Assembly: GCF_000684975.1 (NCBI RefSeq)
Contig: NZ_BAXZ01000031.1
Location: 1 to 64,000, forward strand
DNA length: 64,000 bases
Source of the DNA: Paraburkholderia acidipaludis NBRC 101816
GTDB taxonomy: Bacteria; Pseudomonadota; Gammaproteobacteria; Burkholderiales; Burkholderiaceae
Reading direction: 5' to 3'
Program-made: the position numbers and the translations under genes
In this document: piece by piece, positions 36,444 to 46,892 of the stretch
How the letters are laid out: the number at the start of each line of letters is the position of its first letter
Position numbering within the stretch: position 1 is the stretch's first letter
The notes under the pieces: generated by a model
Databases searched by the model: none
What the model saw: only the letters and a program-made list of their open reading frames with translations
What the model was told of the DNA's origin: nothing

Positions 36444-36506
36444 TCATTTGCGGAATATCAACAGCGAGATGCACAGGGTAGTCACGAATCCGATCAGCAA
36501 TTCCAT
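36444..36506 (-). CDS. Possible 20-residue single-helix membrane miniprotein
   Basis: A 20-codon reading frame (MELLIG...LLIFRK) with a strong ribosome binding site, GGAGG, seven bases before the ATG. The peptide is one hydrophobic helix with a positively charged end, suited to an inner-membrane miniprotein. It sits between bfd and tonB, 63 bases before the tonB start, in the same orientation and probably the same Fur-controlled transcript. Translation could also couple to or tune tonB, whose own ribosome binding site is poor. I know no family for it; existence is inferred from the start signal and composition. Confidence 0.5.
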   Translation of the reverse strand: MELLIGFVTTLCISLLIFRK

Positions 36507-36618
36507 CCCGACCTCCGGAAGAGGGGAACGCGAACTAGCTGGCTGGTCGTGAAACTGGCTTGCTGTCGGCAGGAAGGTGGCGCGCGATGCCGTGGGAGCC
36601 CGGTGCGCGCCGCGGTAG

Positions 36619-36870
36619 TCAAGCGGCCTTGCGCTCGTAGAACGTGAGGGGTTGCACGGCAGGCACGGCCACCGCATGGGCGTGAGCTACGCCGCAGCGG
36701 GTTGCGCAGACGCCGCTTTGCGCCATCACGTCACGAACCGATTCTTCGCACTTGCCGCAGCAGGTCGCCACGCCGAGTTCGAACTGAAGCTCGTCGAAAG
36801 AGTCCATGCCTTCAGCGATCGAGGCACGGATCGTCCGGTCGGAAACGGACTTGCAGACGCAGACAATCAT
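36619..36870 (-). CDS. bfd: Bacterioferritin-associated ferredoxin
   Basis: An 83-residue BFD-like [2Fe-2S] protein. The cluster cysteines are in MIVCVCKSVSD and ATCCGKCEESV. It reduces bacterioferritin to release stored iron when iron is scarce. The C-terminal third is an Ala/Val-rich extension with a further Cys pair (GVCATRCG) beyond the minimal domain. A near-consensus Fur box lies 23 bases upstream. Confidence 0.9.
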   Translation of the reverse strand: MIVCVCKSVSDRTIRASIAEGMDSFDELQFELGVATCCGKCEESVRDVMAQSGVCATRCGVAHAHAVAVPAVQPLTFYERKAA

Positions 36871-36893
36871 GATGAAGCGCGATAGAAAGGGTT

Positions 36894-36912
36894 AATGCGA
36901 ATTATTATCATT
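36894..36912 (-). promoter_or_regulatory. Fur box upstream of bfd
   Basis: AATGATAATAATTCGCATT on the minus strand is close to the consensus GATAATGATAATCATTATC and the best of the sites here. It would control bfd and perhaps the downstream miniprotein-tonB-exbB-exbD unit. Confidence 0.78.
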
Positions 36913-37116
36913 TTGTTTGATGCGTTTGGCAAGCGCCTTCGCGGAATTTTTGTAACAAAACCGGGCCCTTAGCAGGGATTTTGCTGGCGGCGCCGGTGGA
37001 GGGAAAGGCGGAGAATCGGGGGCGGAAGGGAGAGCGCCGCGGGTCGGGCGGGCAGGGCTCAGGGCATTAAAGTGGCCAAAGAGGGGCCAAAGATGAACCC
37101 GGGAGCAGGGTGCGTC

Positions 37117-37986
37117 TCAGGTTGTCGACGCTTCCAGCGCGAGCGTGCGCCGCGACGGGATCTGTACCGTCTCCACCTTGGCGTCGATGCCGAGCAGCGC
37201 GGCCGCGAGCGTGCGCAGGTGCGCGCCGTCGCTCGTCGAACAGAAGCGCACGGGCGCCTCGTCCACCGACCTTGCCGCGCCGTTGGCCGTCTGCGCCAGC
37301 AGGCCGTGCTGGGCGAGCACCCGTTCGAGCTGCCGCGCAATGGCGACGCTGGTGTCGATCAGCGTCATGCGCTCGCCGACGATCGAGCGAATCGCCGTAT
37401 CGAGAAACGGATAGTGCGTGCAGCCGAGCACGAGCGTATCGGCGCCGGCGTCGAGCATGGGCTGCAGATAGCCGCGCAGCAGCGCGAGCAGCTCGGGCGA
37501 ACCGATGTCGCAGCGCTCGACCGCCTCCACGAGCCCGTGGCCGGGCTGGCTGAGCACGCACAGGTCGCCGGCGTGGCGTTCCACCAGCGCCTGAAAGCGC
37601 GCGCTGCGCAGCGTGACCTGGGTGGCGAGGACGCCCGCCACGCGCGAGCGCGACTGCAGTGCGGCGGGCTTCACGCCCGGCTCCACGCCCACGAGCGGAA
37701 TCGGCAACTGCCCGCGCACGAGCTCGATCGACTGGGCGGTGGCCGTGTTGCAGGCCACCACCAGTGCCTTCGCCCCTTCTTTGACGAGCCGTTCGCCGAT
37801 CGCGAGCGTGCGGTCGGCGATGAAGTCGTCGTCGCGCTCGCCGTAGGGCGCATAGCGCGAATCGGCGACATAGACGAGTCGCTCGGCGGGCAGCAGGGCG
37901 CGCACCGCGCGCAGCACGGAAAGGCCGCCAAGGCCGGAATCGAAGATGCCGACGGGCGCGGCGCCGGCGAGGGGCGAAGGGTTCAA
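37117..37986 (-). CDS. murI: Glutamate racemase MurI
   Basis: A 289-residue Asp/Glu racemase. The two catalytic cysteines lie in VACNTATAQ and LGCTHYPF; GIFDSGLGGLSVLRA and DSRYAPYGER are further family motifs. It supplies D-glutamate for peptidoglycan. It follows bfr by 70 bases on the same strand. The 36913-37116 gap upstream of bfd holds no gene. Confidence 0.95.
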   Translation of the reverse strand: MNPSPLAGAAPVGIFDSGLGGLSVLRAVRALLPAERLVYVADSRYAPYGERDDDFIADRTLAIGERLVKEGAKALVVACNTATAQSIELVRGQLPIPLVGVEPGVKPAALQSRSRVAGVLATQVTLRSARFQALVERHAGDLCVLSQPGHGLVEAVERCDIGSPELLALLRGYLQPMLDAGADTLVLGCTHYPFLDTAIRSIVGERMTLIDTSVAIARQLERVLAQHGLLAQTANGAARSVDEAPVRFCSTSDGAHLRTLAAALLGIDAKVETVQIPSRRTLALEASTT

Positions 37987-38056
37987 GGGATTCGGGGCAG
38001 ATGGAAAAAAGCGCAGGTTCCGCTCAGGAAAATGCGCCGTGTCGCGAAGACGGCGA

Positions 38057-38536
38057 TCAGGATTCTACCGAACCCATGGCCGACTGCTGGTAGTTCTGGA
38101 TGCCGACCTTGTCGATGAGGTCGATCTGCGTTTCGAGCCAGTCGATATGTTCTTCGGTGTCGTCCAGAATCTTCACGAAGATTTCGCGCGACACGAAATC
38201 GCGCACCGACTCGCAGTACGCAATGGCTTCCTTGCAGGTGGATTGGGAAATCTGTTCGAGCTTCAGGTCGCATTCGAGGATCTCCCCGGTTTCCTCGCCA
38301 ATCAGGAGCTTGTGCAGGTCTTGCAGATTCGGCAGGCCATCGAGCATGAAGATGCGTTCGATGAGCCAGTCGGCATGTTTCATTTCCCCGATCGATTCGT
38401 CGTATTCATGCTTGCCGAGCTTTTCGAGGCCCCAGTGCTTGTACATGCGGGCATGGAGGAAGTACTGGTTGATTGCCGTGAGCTCGTTCTTGAGTTGGGC
38501 GTTCAGATATTCGATGACCTTTTTGTCGCCTTGCAT
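38057..38536 (-). CDS. bfr: Bacterioferritin
   Basis: A 159-residue four-helix ferritin. The ferroxidase ligands are present (Glu in NELTAINQYF, Glu-x2-His in GEMKHADWLIER, Glu in the third helix, and DDTEEHIDWLE). The heme-ligating methionine (Met in GEMKHAD) is conserved, marking it as Bfr rather than Ftn. It stores iron as a 24-mer and partners with the Bfd encoded about 1.5 kb downstream. An AAGGAATAA leader precedes the ATG. Confidence 0.95.
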   Translation of the reverse strand: MQGDKKVIEYLNAQLKNELTAINQYFLHARMYKHWGLEKLGKHEYDESIGEMKHADWLIERIFMLDGLPNLQDLHKLLIGEETGEILECDLKLEQISQSTCKEAIAYCESVRDFVSREIFVKILDDTEEHIDWLETQIDLIDKVGIQNYQQSAMGSVES

Positions 38537-38646
38537 GATTTATTCCTTACCTGGTAGGGCGGAGGTGGGTTCTGGTTCTGAACAATAAACGCTGTGCCTG
38601 CAAATGCCAAGACCAAACCGGCATTCTGATCGGACATTCGCGTTGT

Positions 38647-38665
38647 GCTGAGAATTAATCTCAAT
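38647..38665 (-). promoter_or_regulatory. Weak Fur-like site upstream of bfr
   Basis: TGAGAATTAATCTCA with flanks matches 12 of 19 bases of the bfd Fur box and is nearly symmetric (TGAGA/TCTCA). It is 110 bases before bfr. Chance similarity is possible. Confidence 0.3.
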
Positions 38666-38690
38666 CCTTTTCGCGTTAATCAAAAAGGCA

Positions 38691-38722
38691 AATGAAAAAC
38701 CGGGGTGCGGAGCCCCGGTTTT
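38691..38722 (-). terminator. Rho-independent terminator after fumarase
   Basis: AAAACCGGGG and CCCCGGTTTT arms around a seven-base loop, followed on the minus strand by a T run. Confidence 0.85.
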
Positions 38723-38750
38723 GCATATCGGCGTGAGCCGATTAATGAGC

Positions 38751-40274
38751 TCAGGCCGTCGCGACGGGAATCTTGCCGATCTTCGCCTGCCATTCGGCGG
38801 GGCCGGTCTTGTGCACCGAGGTGCCCGACGAATCGACGGCAACCGTCACCGGCATGTCCTGCACGTCGAACTCGTAGATGGCTTCCATGCCGAGGTCTTC
38901 GAACGCGAGGACCTTCGAGCCGCGGATCGCCTTCGAAACGAGGTAAGCCGCGCCGCCCACGGCCATCAGATACGCAGCCTTGTGCTGCTTGATCGCCTCG
39001 ATCGCGACCGGGCCGCGCTCGGCCTTGCCGACCATCGAGATGAGGCCCGTTTGCGCGAGCATCATTTCCGTGAACTTGTCCATGCGCGTGGCCGTGGTGG
39101 GACCGGCCGGGCCGACCACTTCGTCGCGCACCGGATCGACCGGGCCAACGTAGTAGATCACGCGGTTCTTGAAGTCCACCGGCAGCTTTTCGCCCTTGGC
39201 GATCATGTCGGCAATGCGCTTGTGCGCGGCGTCGCGGCCCGTGAGCATCTTGCCCGAGAGCAAGAGCGTCTGGCCCGGCTTCCACGAAGCGACTTCTTCC
39301 GGCGTGAGCGTGTTCAGGTCCACGCGCTTGCTCGTTTCCGTGTTCGGTTCCCAGTTGACCTTCGGCCATGCGTCGAGCGCGGGCGCTTCCAGCTTTGCCG
39401 GGCCGGAGCCGTCCAGCACGAAGTGCGCGTGGCGCGTGGCGGCGCAGTTCGGGATCATCGCGACGGGCTTCGAAGCCGCGTGCGTGGGCGCGGCATGAAT
39501 CTTCACATCGAGCACGGTCGCGAGACCGCCCAGGCCCTGCGCGCCGATGCCGAGCGCGTTGACCTTCTCGTGCAGTTCTACGCGCAGCTCTTCGATCCAG
39601 TCCTTCGGGCCGCGCTTGATGATGTCCTGAATGTCGATGGACTCCATCAACGATTCTTTCGCCATCAGCATCGCCTTTTCAGCCGTGCCGCCGATGCCGA
39701 TGCCGAGCATGCCCGGCGGGCACCAGCCCGCGCCCATCGTCGGCACGGTCTTGAGCACCCAGTCCACGATCGAATCGGACGGGTTCAGCATGACGAACTT
39801 CGACTTGTTCTCCGAGCCGCCGCCCTTGGCCGCCACCTGCACGTCGACCTTGTCGCCCGGCACGATCTCGTAGTGGATCACGGCCGGCGTGTTGTCCTTC
39901 GTGTTCTTGCGGCCGCCTTCGGGCGGCGAAACGATCGAGGCGCGCAGCACGTTGTCCGGGTTCAGGTAGCCGCGGCGCACGCCTTCGTTGATCATGTCGG
40001 TCACGCCCATCGTCGCGCCGTCCCAACGCACGTCCATGCCGACCTTCACGAAGATCGTGACGATGCCGGTGTCCTGGCAGATCGGGCGGCGGCCTTCGGC
40101 GCACATGCGGCTGTTCGTGAGGATCTGCGCGATGGCGTCCTTCGCGGCCGGGCTCTCTTCGAGCTCATAGGCGCGGCCGAGCGCTTCGATGTAGTCCTGC
40201 GGATGGTAGTAGCTGATGTACTGCAGCGAATCCGCGATGCTCTGGATCAGGTCTTCCTGTTTAATGACGGTCAT
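38751..40274 (-). CDS. fumA: Fumarate hydratase, class I (iron-sulphur)
   Basis: A 507-residue class I fumarase, an oxygen-sensitive [4Fe-4S] enzyme of the TCA cycle converting fumarate and malate. Probable cluster cysteines are in RRPICQDTG (Cys66), GAGWCPPGMLG and MIPNCAATRH. The C-terminal beta domain (GPVDPVRDEVVGPAGPTTATRM) carries the substrate-binding GPTTATRM motif. Start at 40274; 31 upstream in-frame codons were excluded. Its iron need fits the iron-rich neighbourhood, though a functional link is not shown. Confidence 0.94.
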   Translation of the reverse strand: MTVIKQEDLIQSIADSLQYISYYHPQDYIEALGRAYELEESPAAKDAIAQILTNSRMCAEGRRPICQDTGIVTIFVKVGMDVRWDGATMGVTDMINEGVRRGYLNPDNVLRASIVSPPEGGRKNTKDNTPAVIHYEIVPGDKVDVQVAAKGGGSENKSKFVMLNPSDSIVDWVLKTVPTMGAGWCPPGMLGIGIGGTAEKAMLMAKESLMESIDIQDIIKRGPKDWIEELRVELHEKVNALGIGAQGLGGLATVLDVKIHAAPTHAASKPVAMIPNCAATRHAHFVLDGSGPAKLEAPALDAWPKVNWEPNTETSKRVDLNTLTPEEVASWKPGQTLLLSGKMLTGRDAAHKRIADMIAKGEKLPVDFKNRVIYYVGPVDPVRDEVVGPAGPTTATRMDKFTEMMLAQTGLISMVGKAERGPVAIEAIKQHKAAYLMAVGGAAYLVSKAIRGSKVLAFEDLGMEAIYEFDVQDMPVTVAVDSSGTSVHKTGPAEWQAKIGKIPVATA

Positions 40275-40326
40275 GGCTGGCTTCAGTGGGGACGGGGTGT
40301 ATTGAAATCTTGTCGGAGGCGCCGCG

Positions 40327-40935
40327 CTATTCGACGGCGTCGGCCGGCACCGGATGGCGCGCGGCAAGTTCCTGGTAGTGCTGAGGATGCGTGTGCGTGG
40401 CGAGGCGGTCGATCCACGCCATCACCAGCGCGGAGACGAGGAACGCGGCATGGATGATCACCTGCCACATCACGGTATGGCTGGAGACCGCGTCGGGATT
40501 GATGAAGGTCTTCAGCAGATGAATCGACGAAATGCTGATGAGCGCCATGGCGAGCTTCACCTTCAGCACGCCGGCGTTGACGTGATCGAGCCATTCGGGC
40601 TCGTCGGGATGGCCTTCCAGACCCATGCGCGAAACGAAGGTCTCGTAGCCGCCCACGATCACCATGATCAGCAGGTTCGAGATCATCACCACGTCGATGA
40701 GGCCGAGCACGGCGAGCATGATGCTCGTCTCGTCGAGCGTCATCGAGTGGGTGACGAGGTGCCAGACTTCCTTCACGAACAGCACGCAGTACACCGCCTG
40801 CGCGACGATCAGCCCGAGGTAGAGCGGCACCTGGAGCCAGCGGCTCATGAAGATGACGCGCGGGAGAATCCGCGTGCGGCGCGGCGGACGCCGCGTCTCA
40901 GGCGCTCGGTACGATGGGGGACGTGCAGCGGACAT
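40327..40935 (-). CDS. YqhA/TIGR00645 family membrane protein
   Basis: A protein of about 202 residues with four hydrophobic segments, starting its conserved part at SRWLQVPLYLGLIVAQAVYC and containing GLIDVVMISNLLIMVIVGGYE and SSIHLLKTFI, as in the UPF0114 (YqhA) family of unknown function. The first 29 residues are a basic Pro/Arg-rich extension; a start at the internal Met before SRWLQVP is possible. It lies 52 bases upstream of fumA on the same strand and may be co-transcribed with it. Confidence 0.85.
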   Translation of the reverse strand: MSAARPPSYRAPETRRPPRRTRILPRVIFMSRWLQVPLYLGLIVAQAVYCVLFVKEVWHLVTHSMTLDETSIMLAVLGLIDVVMISNLLIMVIVGGYETFVSRMGLEGHPDEPEWLDHVNAGVLKVKLAMALISISSIHLLKTFINPDAVSSHTVMWQVIIHAAFLVSALVMAWIDRLATHTHPQHYQELAARHPVPADAVE

Positions 40936-41131
40936 GGGCAATCACGTTGGCGTAAATCGGGCAGCGCCGCCGTGCCGCGCGCTCGACGCCCGGCGGTGCC
41001 CCGGGGTGTACCTGGGCGCCGCCGGCGGATGCGCGCCGCATGGGCTGGGCGCGCGCTATTGTACAGCCTCGGCGCGCGGGCCCGCCGCGAGCCCCGCAGC
41101 CTGGCGGCCCGGTTGCCCGGATACCGTGGCG

Positions 41132-42037
41132 TCAGGACGCGACGGGCGGCAGCCGCTTCGTCTTGACGCTCGCGAGCGCGACGCCCGTGATCACGCAGGC
41201 GAGCGCGATGCCATGCGCGGGCGTGGGCCGCTCGTCGAGGAACGCGATGCCGTAGAGCGCGGCGGCGACGGGCAGGACGGCCGTGAAGACGCCCGCGATG
41301 CTGCCCGGCACGTGGCGGATCCCCTTCATCCAGAGCCAGAACGAGAAGATGCTGGCGGAGAGCCCGTACCAGAGCGAGAGGCCCCAGATGCCGGCGGGCA
41401 CGGCCGAATAATCGAACGACAGTGCGTAAGGCAGCCCGACCGGCAGCATCAGCAGTAAGCCGAACAGGTGCGTGTACGCGCAAATGTCGATGGGTTCGAG
41501 GGTTTGCGTGAGACGGCGCGAGAGGATCACGTAGAGCGATTCGCAGCAGACCGCGCCCAGCACCATCAGATTGCCGGCGAGCGATTGCGGCGTGCCGCCG
41601 CCGGCATGGGCGAGGTTGACGACCGCAATGCCCGCGATGGCGAGCGCGATCGACGCCAGCGCGCGAGCGTCGGGCCGCTCGCGCAGGAAGCACCACGAGA
41701 AGAGCGCGACCACGGCCGGAATGGTGCTCGTGATGACGCCCGCCGCGACGGCGCTCGTGCGATGGACGCCGCCGAGCATGAGCAGCGTAAACCCGAATGT
41801 GCCGAACAGCGCCTGCAGGAACAGATTGATCCATTCGCCGCGTTTCACGTGCCGCATTTTCGCGGCGCGCAACAATGGCGCGAGCACCGCGAGGGCAATC
41901 ACGAAGCGCAGCAGCGCAAAAAGCGGAACGGGGATGAAGGCGACGATCGATTTGCCGATGCCGACATTGCTGCCCACGAGGAGCATCGCGGCGACGAGGA
42001 AAAGAGAATAGCGATTCAAGCTGGAATCCGGGCACAC
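41132..42037 (-). CDS. DMT family transporter (EamA)
   Basis: A 301-residue ten-helix permease with two EamA repeats (LLVGSNVGIGKSIVAFIPVPL in the first, ALYGIAFLDERPTPAHGIA in the second). Exporters of amino acids or other metabolites are common in the family; the substrate is unknown. The start is uncertain: GTG at 42037 has no good ribosome binding site and a TTG seven codons in is possible. It stands alone, with a GC-rich gap separating it from the YqhA-like gene. Confidence 0.82.
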   Translation of the reverse strand: MCPDSSLNRYSLFLVAAMLLVGSNVGIGKSIVAFIPVPLFALLRFVIALAVLAPLLRAAKMRHVKRGEWINLFLQALFGTFGFTLLMLGGVHRTSAVAAGVITSTIPAVVALFSWCFLRERPDARALASIALAIAGIAVVNLAHAGGGTPQSLAGNLMVLGAVCCESLYVILSRRLTQTLEPIDICAYTHLFGLLLMLPVGLPYALSFDYSAVPAGIWGLSLWYGLSASIFSFWLWMKGIRHVPGSIAGVFTAVLPVAAALYGIAFLDERPTPAHGIALACVITGVALASVKTKRLPPVAS

Positions 42038-42294
42038 AGTTCAGTTAGCATTCTAAATGCCCGCTTACTACGGCGTCACACACTTGCCCGGCACCCGTCC
42101 GGCATTTGCCTTGCGCGATTGCACTGCTACATGCGTAAGTGGCCGGTAAGTTGCTACGCTTAACCTAGTCGAAATAGACGGGGCGGCCATGCCGGCTGTC
42201 CATGTATGCTGCATTGCCGCATCGCCATGCGCGCAAATCGGGGCGAGCGGCGCGTCCACGGCTTTTACGTTTCATCTTCACCAAGGGGTTGTCG

Positions 42295-44277
<1,983 letters not shown>

Positions 44278-44367
44278 GTCCGCGGCCGGCGCCAGCGCCG
44301 GCCCGCGCAAACGGGTTCCCAGGTTTTTCCCGATTTCCGGCCATGCGTGTTTTTGCTACATAGGCGC

Positions 44368-44733
44368 ATGGCCGCGCCACACTCCGCACCCCAGAACAAC
44401 GTCAATCCCCTGCCTGAGCCGCCGCCGGTCAGCGAGGCGATGGCGCTCGCGCATCGGCGCTATTGGCGCTTCAACCTCGCGCTGATCGCGGCGCTCATGA
44501 CGATCGGCTTCGTGGCCTCGTTCGTCGTCCCGATCTTTGCCCGCACCCTGGCCGACGTGAGCTTCGCGGGTTTTTCGCTGCCGTTCTATTTCGGCGCGCA
44601 AGGCGCGATTCTCATTTATGTGCTGCTCGTCGCACTCTATATCGTGCTGATGCAGCGCGCCGACCGCGTGCTGCAGGCCGCGCTCGAAGCCGACCTCGCG
44701 ATACGCGAGGCCAGCAAGGCGCCGCCGCGATGA
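44368..44733 (+). CDS. DUF4212 protein, small subunit of a sodium:solute symporter
   Basis: A 121-residue two-helix membrane protein with the DUF4212 pattern (HRRYWRFNLALIAAL, then FSLPFYFGAQGAILIYVLLVALY, then MQRADR). Such proteins are encoded just before VC_2705-type solute symporters. The stop overlaps the symporter start as ATGA, so the two are translationally coupled. Confidence 0.85.
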   Translation: MAAPHSAPQNNVNPLPEPPPVSEAMALAHRRYWRFNLALIAALMTIGFVASFVVPIFARTLADVSFAGFSLPFYFGAQGAILIYVLLVALYIVLMQRADRVLQAALEADLAIREASKAPPR

Positions 44734-46748
44734 AGCTCGCACACCGGCTGATCCGCTCGTACGCGCTCTACACGCTCGGTTTTCTCGCGTTCGTGTTCGT
44801 GATGTGGCGCATCGAACTGTCCACCGGCCCCGGCATGTGGATCGGCTATGTGTTCCTGTTCGTGCCGATTGCCGTCTATGCCGTGATCGGGCTGCTCTCG
44901 CGCACCTCCGACCTCGTCGAGTATTACGTGGCGGGACGCCGCGTGCCGTCGTTCTTCAACGGCATGGCCACGGCCGCCGACTGGCTTTCGGCCGCCTCGT
45001 TCATTGGTCTCGCCGGCTCGCTCTACGCCACCGGCTACGACGGCCTCGCCTACATGATGGGCTGGACCGGCGGCTACTGCTTCGTGGCATTCCTGCTGGC
45101 GCCTTATGTGCGCAAGCTCGCGCGCTATACCATCGCCGACTTCCTCGGCACGCGCTTTTCGAGCAATCTCGTGCGCGGGCTCGCCGTGCTCGCGACCCTC
45201 ATCTGCTCGTTCGTCTACCTCGTCGCGCAGATCCAGGGCGTGGGACTGATCGCGATGCGCTTCATCGGCGTGGACTTCGCCATCGGCATCTTCTGCGGGC
45301 TCGCGGGAATACTCGTGTGTTCGTTTCTCGGCGGCATGCGCGCGGTGACGTGGACGCAGGTTGCGCAGTACATCATCCTGATTGCCGCGATCCTGATCCC
45401 CGTTTCGCTGATCGCACATCGCGACGGACTGAGCTGGCTGCCGCAGGTCGATTACGGCCGCCTGATGGAGCGCATGGAAACGCTGGAGGGCAAGGTGCGC
45501 GATGCGAGCGCCGAGCAAAGCGTGCGCGACGCATACCGGCAGCGCGCCGCACTCTGGCAGGCGCGGCTCGACGCGCTGCCGCAGTCGTGGGTGGAAGAAA
45601 AGACCCATCTCACGGACTCGCTCGCGGACTTGCGCCGCCACAACGGACCGCTGCGCCAGATCGATACGCTCGAGCTCGATCTGGCGTCGTTTCCGCGCGA
45701 TGCGGAAACGGCGCGCATCGTCTGGACGCAGCAGCGCGACGACCTGCTGGCGCGCGCCGCTACGCCCGTGCCGATGAACGAGCCGTTTCCGGCCGATAGC
45801 GAGGCGACGCGGCGCCTGCACGAACGCAACTTCCTGTCGCTGCTGCTGTGTCTCTCGCTGGGCACGGCGAGTCTTCCGCACATTCTCACGCGCTACAACA
45901 CGACGACCACGGTGGCGTCCGCGCGGCGCTCGGTGGGCTGGACGCTGTTCTTCGTCGCGATCTTCTATCTGACCGTGCCGGTATTGGCAGTGCTGATCAA
46001 ATACGAAATCCTTTCGCATCTGGTGGGACAGCGCTTCGACGATCTGCCGCGCTGGGTGATGCAGTGGCAGCGCATCGACCCGGCGCTCATCAGCATTACC
46101 GACGTGAACAACGACGGCATCATGCGCTGGAGCGATATCCGGATGCAGCCCGATATGGTCGTGCTGGCCGCGCCGGAGATCGCGGGGCTGCCATACGTGA
46201 TGTCGGGGCTCATTGCCTCGGGCGCGCTGGCGGCCGCGCTTTCGACCGCCGACGGCTTGCTGCTCACGATCTCGAACGTCCTCTCGCACGACGTCTACTA
46301 TCACATGGTCGATCCCGAGGCTTCGAGCCAGCGGCGCGTGACGATGTCGAAAATCCTGCTCCTCGGCGTGGCGCTCTTTGCCTCGTGGGTGGCCTCGCTC
46401 AATACGGGGAACATCCTTTTCCTCGTGGGGGCGGCGTTCTCGCTGGCGGCGTCGAGTCTCTTTCCGGTGCTCGTGCTCGGCGTGTTCTGGAAGCGCACCA
46501 CGCGGCTTGGCGCCGTTGCCGGGATGACCGCGGGGCTCGCGGTGTGCATCTACTACATCGTCGCGACTTATCCGTTCTTCACGCAGCTGACCGGCTTCGA
46601 GGGCGGCCGGTGGTTCGGCATCGACCCCATCAGTTCCGGCGTGTTCGGCGTGCCGGCCGGCTTTCTGGCGGCGATCGGCGTGAGTCTGCTGGACCGGCGG
46701 CCGGATGCCTATACGGTCGCGCTCGTGGACTATATCCGGCACCCCTGA
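44730..46748 (+). CDS. Sodium:solute symporter, VC_2705 family (ActP-like)
   Basis: A 672-residue SSS-family transporter. The core helices include NGMATAADWLSAASFIGLAGSLY and SGLIASGALAAALSTADGLLL. Two extramembrane parts stand out: a hydrophilic, heptad-like insertion of about 130 residues (233-363) between helices, and an EF-hand/dockerin-like loop DVNNDGIMRWSD at residues 458-469. The family is usually linked with acetate or other monocarboxylates; the position after acs supports this by inference. Confidence 0.88.
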   Translation: MKLAHRLIRSYALYTLGFLAFVFVMWRIELSTGPGMWIGYVFLFVPIAVYAVIGLLSRTSDLVEYYVAGRRVPSFFNGMATAADWLSAASFIGLAGSLYATGYDGLAYMMGWTGGYCFVAFLLAPYVRKLARYTIADFLGTRFSSNLVRGLAVLATLICSFVYLVAQIQGVGLIAMRFIGVDFAIGIFCGLAGILVCSFLGGMRAVTWTQVAQYIILIAAILIPVSLIAHRDGLSWLPQVDYGRLMERMETLEGKVRDASAEQSVRDAYRQRAALWQARLDALPQSWVEEKTHLTDSLADLRRHNGPLRQIDTLELDLASFPRDAETARIVWTQQRDDLLARAATPVPMNEPFPADSEATRRLHERNFLSLLLCLSLGTASLPHILTRYNTTTTVASARRSVGWTLFFVAIFYLTVPVLAVLIKYEILSHLVGQRFDDLPRWVMQWQRIDPALISITDVNNDGIMRWSDIRMQPDMVVLAAPEIAGLPYVMSGLIASGALAAALSTADGLLLTISNVLSHDVYYHMVDPEASSQRRVTMSKILLLGVALFASWVASLNTGNILFLVGAAFSLAASSLFPVLVLGVFWKRTTRLGAVAGMTAGLAVCIYYIVATYPFFTQLTGFEGGRWFGIDPISSGVFGVPAGFLAAIGVSLLDRRPDAYTVALVDYIRHP

Positions 46749-46892
46749 GCGGCGGCGGTGGGCGTCGCGTTGTCATCCTTCTGGTCGATGCCGCCGGATC
46801 GCGCCGCTTCGTAAAGTTGTCGTCATGCCGCATTGGCACGCGCGGCGCGTGCCGGATGCGCTGCCGTTCAACGACCTGCCGGAGTGTCCTCC

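Noticed and set aside
38721..40457. Long plus-strand frame opposite fumarase
   Set aside because: Arg/His-rich composition typical of antisense frames in GC-rich DNA; fumA on the other strand is unmistakable.
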